From Stanieria sp. NIES-3757 (GTDB lineage Bacteria; Cyanobacteriota; Cyanobacteriia; Cyanobacteriales; Xenococcaceae): a stretch of DNA of 64,000 nt. The notes beneath the pieces are model-generated. The model was not told the origin of the DNA. It made no database searches and saw only the letters and a list, made by a program, of their open reading frames with translations. Shown piece after piece: positions 62,166 through 64,000 of this stretch. The translations under genes and the position numbers were made by a program. Position 1 is the first letter of the stretch. The number at the start of each line of letters is the position of its first letter. The DNA lies in assembly GCA_002355455.1 (NCBI GenBank), contig AP017375.1:3286001-3350000 (forward strand). The letters run 5' to 3'.

Positions 62166-62737
62166 GTGAGGAAATTTCAAACTTGCTGTAAAGTAGCTGC
62201 ACTTCTTACAGGATTGATACTTAATTCACCGATTGCTACGTTTGCAGAAACGCCAACGTCTAAAGAACAAAATCCTAGCATTATAATTGCTCAGAGAGAT
62301 GAAGTCATAAACAATCCTGCGATCGATGAGAAAGCCGATAAAATTCTCCGTCAATTGATGCTACTTTAGATGCCCTGAGCCAAAAATTTGCAGTAAGTAT
62401 GCCCTTAGCCGATCTAATGTACAGCGATATTTATGATGGTTTAACCAAAAACGTGGTAGCAGGTTACTATTTTGGTTTAAGTGAAGTTGATGGCGTACCT
62501 TGTCATCATTTAGTTTTCGTTCAAGATAATATCGATTGGCAAATCTGGATTGAAGACAGCGATACTCCCTTACCCCGAAAAGTAGCAGTTGGCTACAAAG
62601 ATAAACCGGGCGTACCCAGATATCTGGCTGTTATAGACGATTGGAATATGACTCCTCAAGTAGCCAAAGATGAGTTTACTTTCACCCCACCAGCCGATGC
62701 AAAAGAGGTTGAGTTGGTACAGGTAACTCCCTATTAG
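62166..62737 (+). pseudogene. DUF2092-type exported protein with internal deletion
   Basis: Part one (GTG 62166) encodes a signal peptide (VAALLTGLILNSPIATFA) and the family's NPAIDEKADKILRQ. Then a stop. A second frame reads DATLDALSQKFAVSMPLADLMYSDIYDG and continues to TAG 62737 with GLSEVDGVPCHHLVFVQ. In intact DUF2092 proteins about 90-100 residues separate these parts, so an internal deletion plus frameshift has killed the gene. Confidence 0.75.
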
Positions 62738-62765
62738 CATCGTAAATAATGAGGTAAATAACCAG

Positions 62766-63194
62766 ATGAATACAAAGAATACAGCTAAAAACTTCATGAT
62801 AGTTTTGGTAGGCTTGACAATAGCAGCCACGGGCAATAGTTTCGCAGAGGCGCAACAAGTCTACCCGGCTCAGGGTCAGAGTAATGAACAGCAAGCACGT
62901 GACCAACAGGAGTGTAGCAATTGGGCTACCAGCCAAACAGGATACCGACCCTCGGGTAACAGTAGTTCTGGTGGTATCGTATCAGATACTGCTTTACGGG
63001 GTGCAGCTCGCGGTGCCGGTCTCGGAGCAATCGGCGGACTTATAGGAGGCAATATTGGGACGGGAGCAGCCATTGGTGCAGCAATTGGCGGTGCTGATGG
63101 CGGTATTAGAAATCAGGAACAAAAGGGACACAGAAAAGAATTTGATCGCGCCTTCGCTGCCTGTATGAATGGTCGTGGCTATAGTGTTAAATAG
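62766..63194 (+). CDS. Exported glycine-zipper protein
   Basis: 142 residues with a signal peptide (LVGLTIAATGNSFA), a Gln-rich linker, a CSNWATSQTGYRPS motif and then a long glycine zipper (GAGLGAIGGLIGGNIGTGAAIGAAIGGADGG) as in YmgG/OmpA-like outer-membrane-associated proteins. The end AFAACMNGRGYSVK is also conserved. A decayed second copy follows. Confidence 0.82.
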   Translation: MNTKNTAKNFMIVLVGLTIAATGNSFAEAQQVYPAQGQSNEQQARDQQECSNWATSQTGYRPSGNSSSGGIVSDTALRGAARGAGLGAIGGLIGGNIGTGAAIGAAIGGADGGIRNQEQKGHRKEFDRAFAACMNGRGYSVK

Positions 63195-63209
63195 ATAAAA
63201 ATATTCGGC

Positions 63210-63527
63210 AATGACACAGCAAGTATATCCGCAAAGCTGAAAAAGTTCTCAACAGCAGCAAAGAGATGAAATCAGTGTAGCAGTTGGGCAACTCAACAAA
63301 CCGGAGATCGACCTCCTCTTAGCAGTAGCTCGAGTGGTGGCAGAGTCTTACGAGATGCAGCTCGTGGTTCTGGTATAGAGGCGATCTTGGCACTGGTGCA
63401 GCTATTGTTCGAGCCGTAGAAGGCATTAGTAGTGGTATAGGCGATCCTGATGAAAAGGCACAAAGAAAAGAGTTCTAGCGCGCTTTTGCTGCTTGCATGC
63501 AAGGGACAGAATACGATGTAAAGTAGT
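63210..63527 (+). pseudogene. Decayed tandem copy of the glycine-zipper gene
   Basis: Pieces in changing frames match the gene before it: QQVYPQ, SSWATQQTGDRPP, the stretch RDAARGSG, a shortened zipper, KAQRKEF-stop-RAFAACMQGTEYDVK. Several stops and frameshifts and a loss of much of the zipper show an old tandem duplication. Confidence 0.75.
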
Positions 63528-63626
63528 TAAATAGATACCCAATGCATCAGTTAATTTAATCTTTGAGATAAGTAGTAAGTAACAACTATCAGGCAACATT
63601 CTTTAATATAACTCTAATGATTTTAG

Positions 63627-64000
63627 ATGAAAATATATTTTTGGCTAACTATTACTATTTTTGTAACTTTATCTTCCCTAATAACTGACCCTGTAATAGC
63701 AGGTTTATTTGATCGCCCTGATTTTTTTGAAAACGGTCAAGAGCAATTTGAAGAAGAAATTCGTAGATTAGAACAGGGAGAAAGTGTTCCTAACCCCTCT
63801 CTCAATGTTGATGACACTGCTTTACCTTGGTCGCGAGTTGTGATTCAAGAAGCAGGATTTACTGTTATGATGCCTCCTGGAGCTATTACCAATGAAGTCG
63901 AGACTGTTGAATCTTCAAAAGGCAAGATTAACTTTAATATCATTGCTACTCATCCGTCATCTTCTAGGTATATGGTTGCTTATTCTGAAGAAGTAGCTCC
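63627..64000 (+). CDS. Exported hypothetical protein, N-terminal part
   Basis: ATG 63627 opens MKIYFWLTITIFVTLSSLIT with a likely signal peptide ending near residue 26 (VIAG). An acidic helix follows (FFENGQEQFEEEIRRLEQGE), then a beta-rich part (VVIQEAGFTVMMPPGA). The frame continues past the window end. No family could be named. Confidence 0.7.
   Translation, partial: MKIYFWLTITIFVTLSSLITDPVIAGLFDRPDFFENGQEQFEEEIRRLEQGESVPNPSLNVDDTALPWSRVVIQEAGFTVMMPPGAITNEVETVESSKGKINFNIIATHPSSSRYMVAYSEEVA

Noticed and set aside
1-64000. CRISPR arrays, tRNA or rRNA genes
   Set aside because: No regularly spaced direct repeats and no cloverleaf or rRNA sequence were seen on reading through; HIP1 octamers are dispersed singly and are normal for cyanobacteria.

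Overview
The window reads as chromosome of a low-GC cyanobacterium. HIP1 octamers (GCGATCGC) are scattered throughout. The gene families are largely cyanobacterial: a Flv3-type flavodiiron protein, DUF3531, DUF2854, DUF1361, DUF29 and DUF4278 proteins, a thylakoid-lumen-type pentapeptide protein, a DesC desaturase, an HpsL-like exopolysaccharide protein and an NdbB-like dehydrogenase. A unicellular or pleurocapsalean genus such as Stanieria would fit, but that is inference. I saw no rRNA, tRNA or CRISPR array.

Layout. 0-6.4 kb: housekeeping genes (end of a beta-hydroxyacid dehydrogenase, coaX, flv3, small conserved proteins) with a truncated YtaF gene and a structured 86-nt element. 6.5-8.1 kb: an AT-rich stand-alone reverse transcriptase resembling phage-defence RTs. 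8.5-12.7 kb: alpha/beta hydrolase, DUF1361, rsmB, TerB-like. 13.0-14.8 kb: an ATPase gene cut by an IS4-family element. 14.9-18.8 kb: AlkA-type glycosylase, PrxQ, a phosphoribulokinase-like kinase and a GHMP kinase. 19-28 kb: an exopolysaccharide cluster (HpsL-like protein, three or four glycosyltransferases, an acyltransferase) containing a decayed L,D-transpeptidase and an EEP-family protein. 28-37.3 kb: PmbA, Uma2 nuclease, prolyl aminopeptidase, NDH-2, pentapeptide protein, Tat-exported aldo/keto reductase, CLC channel.

38.3-48.0 kb is a compact virus-like integrated element. One leftward operon carries ten genes: mostly unrecognised proteins, then an M15 endolysin and a membrane/coiled-coil spanin-like protein. 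Beside it lie a short tyrosine recombinase, a replication-type DNA-binding protein and an XRE repressor with repeated operator sequences. A divergent rightward operon of four very small proteins ends in what I read as a complete type I hammerhead ribozyme. A second strongly paired RNA element and an IS110-type (RuvC-like) transposase follow. No terminase, portal, Zot-type ATPase or recognisable capsid gene is visible, so the element is either a defective prophage or an undescribed small virus family.

49.7-53.4 kb: a RibD-like reductase, an overlapping three-gene operon (TIGR04255 protein, HTH protein, unknown) that could be a defence or regulatory module, and a DUF29-like protein. 53.5-56.4 kb: desC and then a graveyard made of a broken HicBA toxin-antitoxin pair plus IS1 and IS5 remnants, each interrupted by the same kind of palindromic repeat. 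56.6-64 kb: exported proteins, including two homologous secreted alpha/beta hydrolases (one fused to a periplasmic solute-binding domain), a decayed DUF2092 gene, a glycine-zipper gene with a decayed duplicate, and the start of another exported protein that runs off the window.
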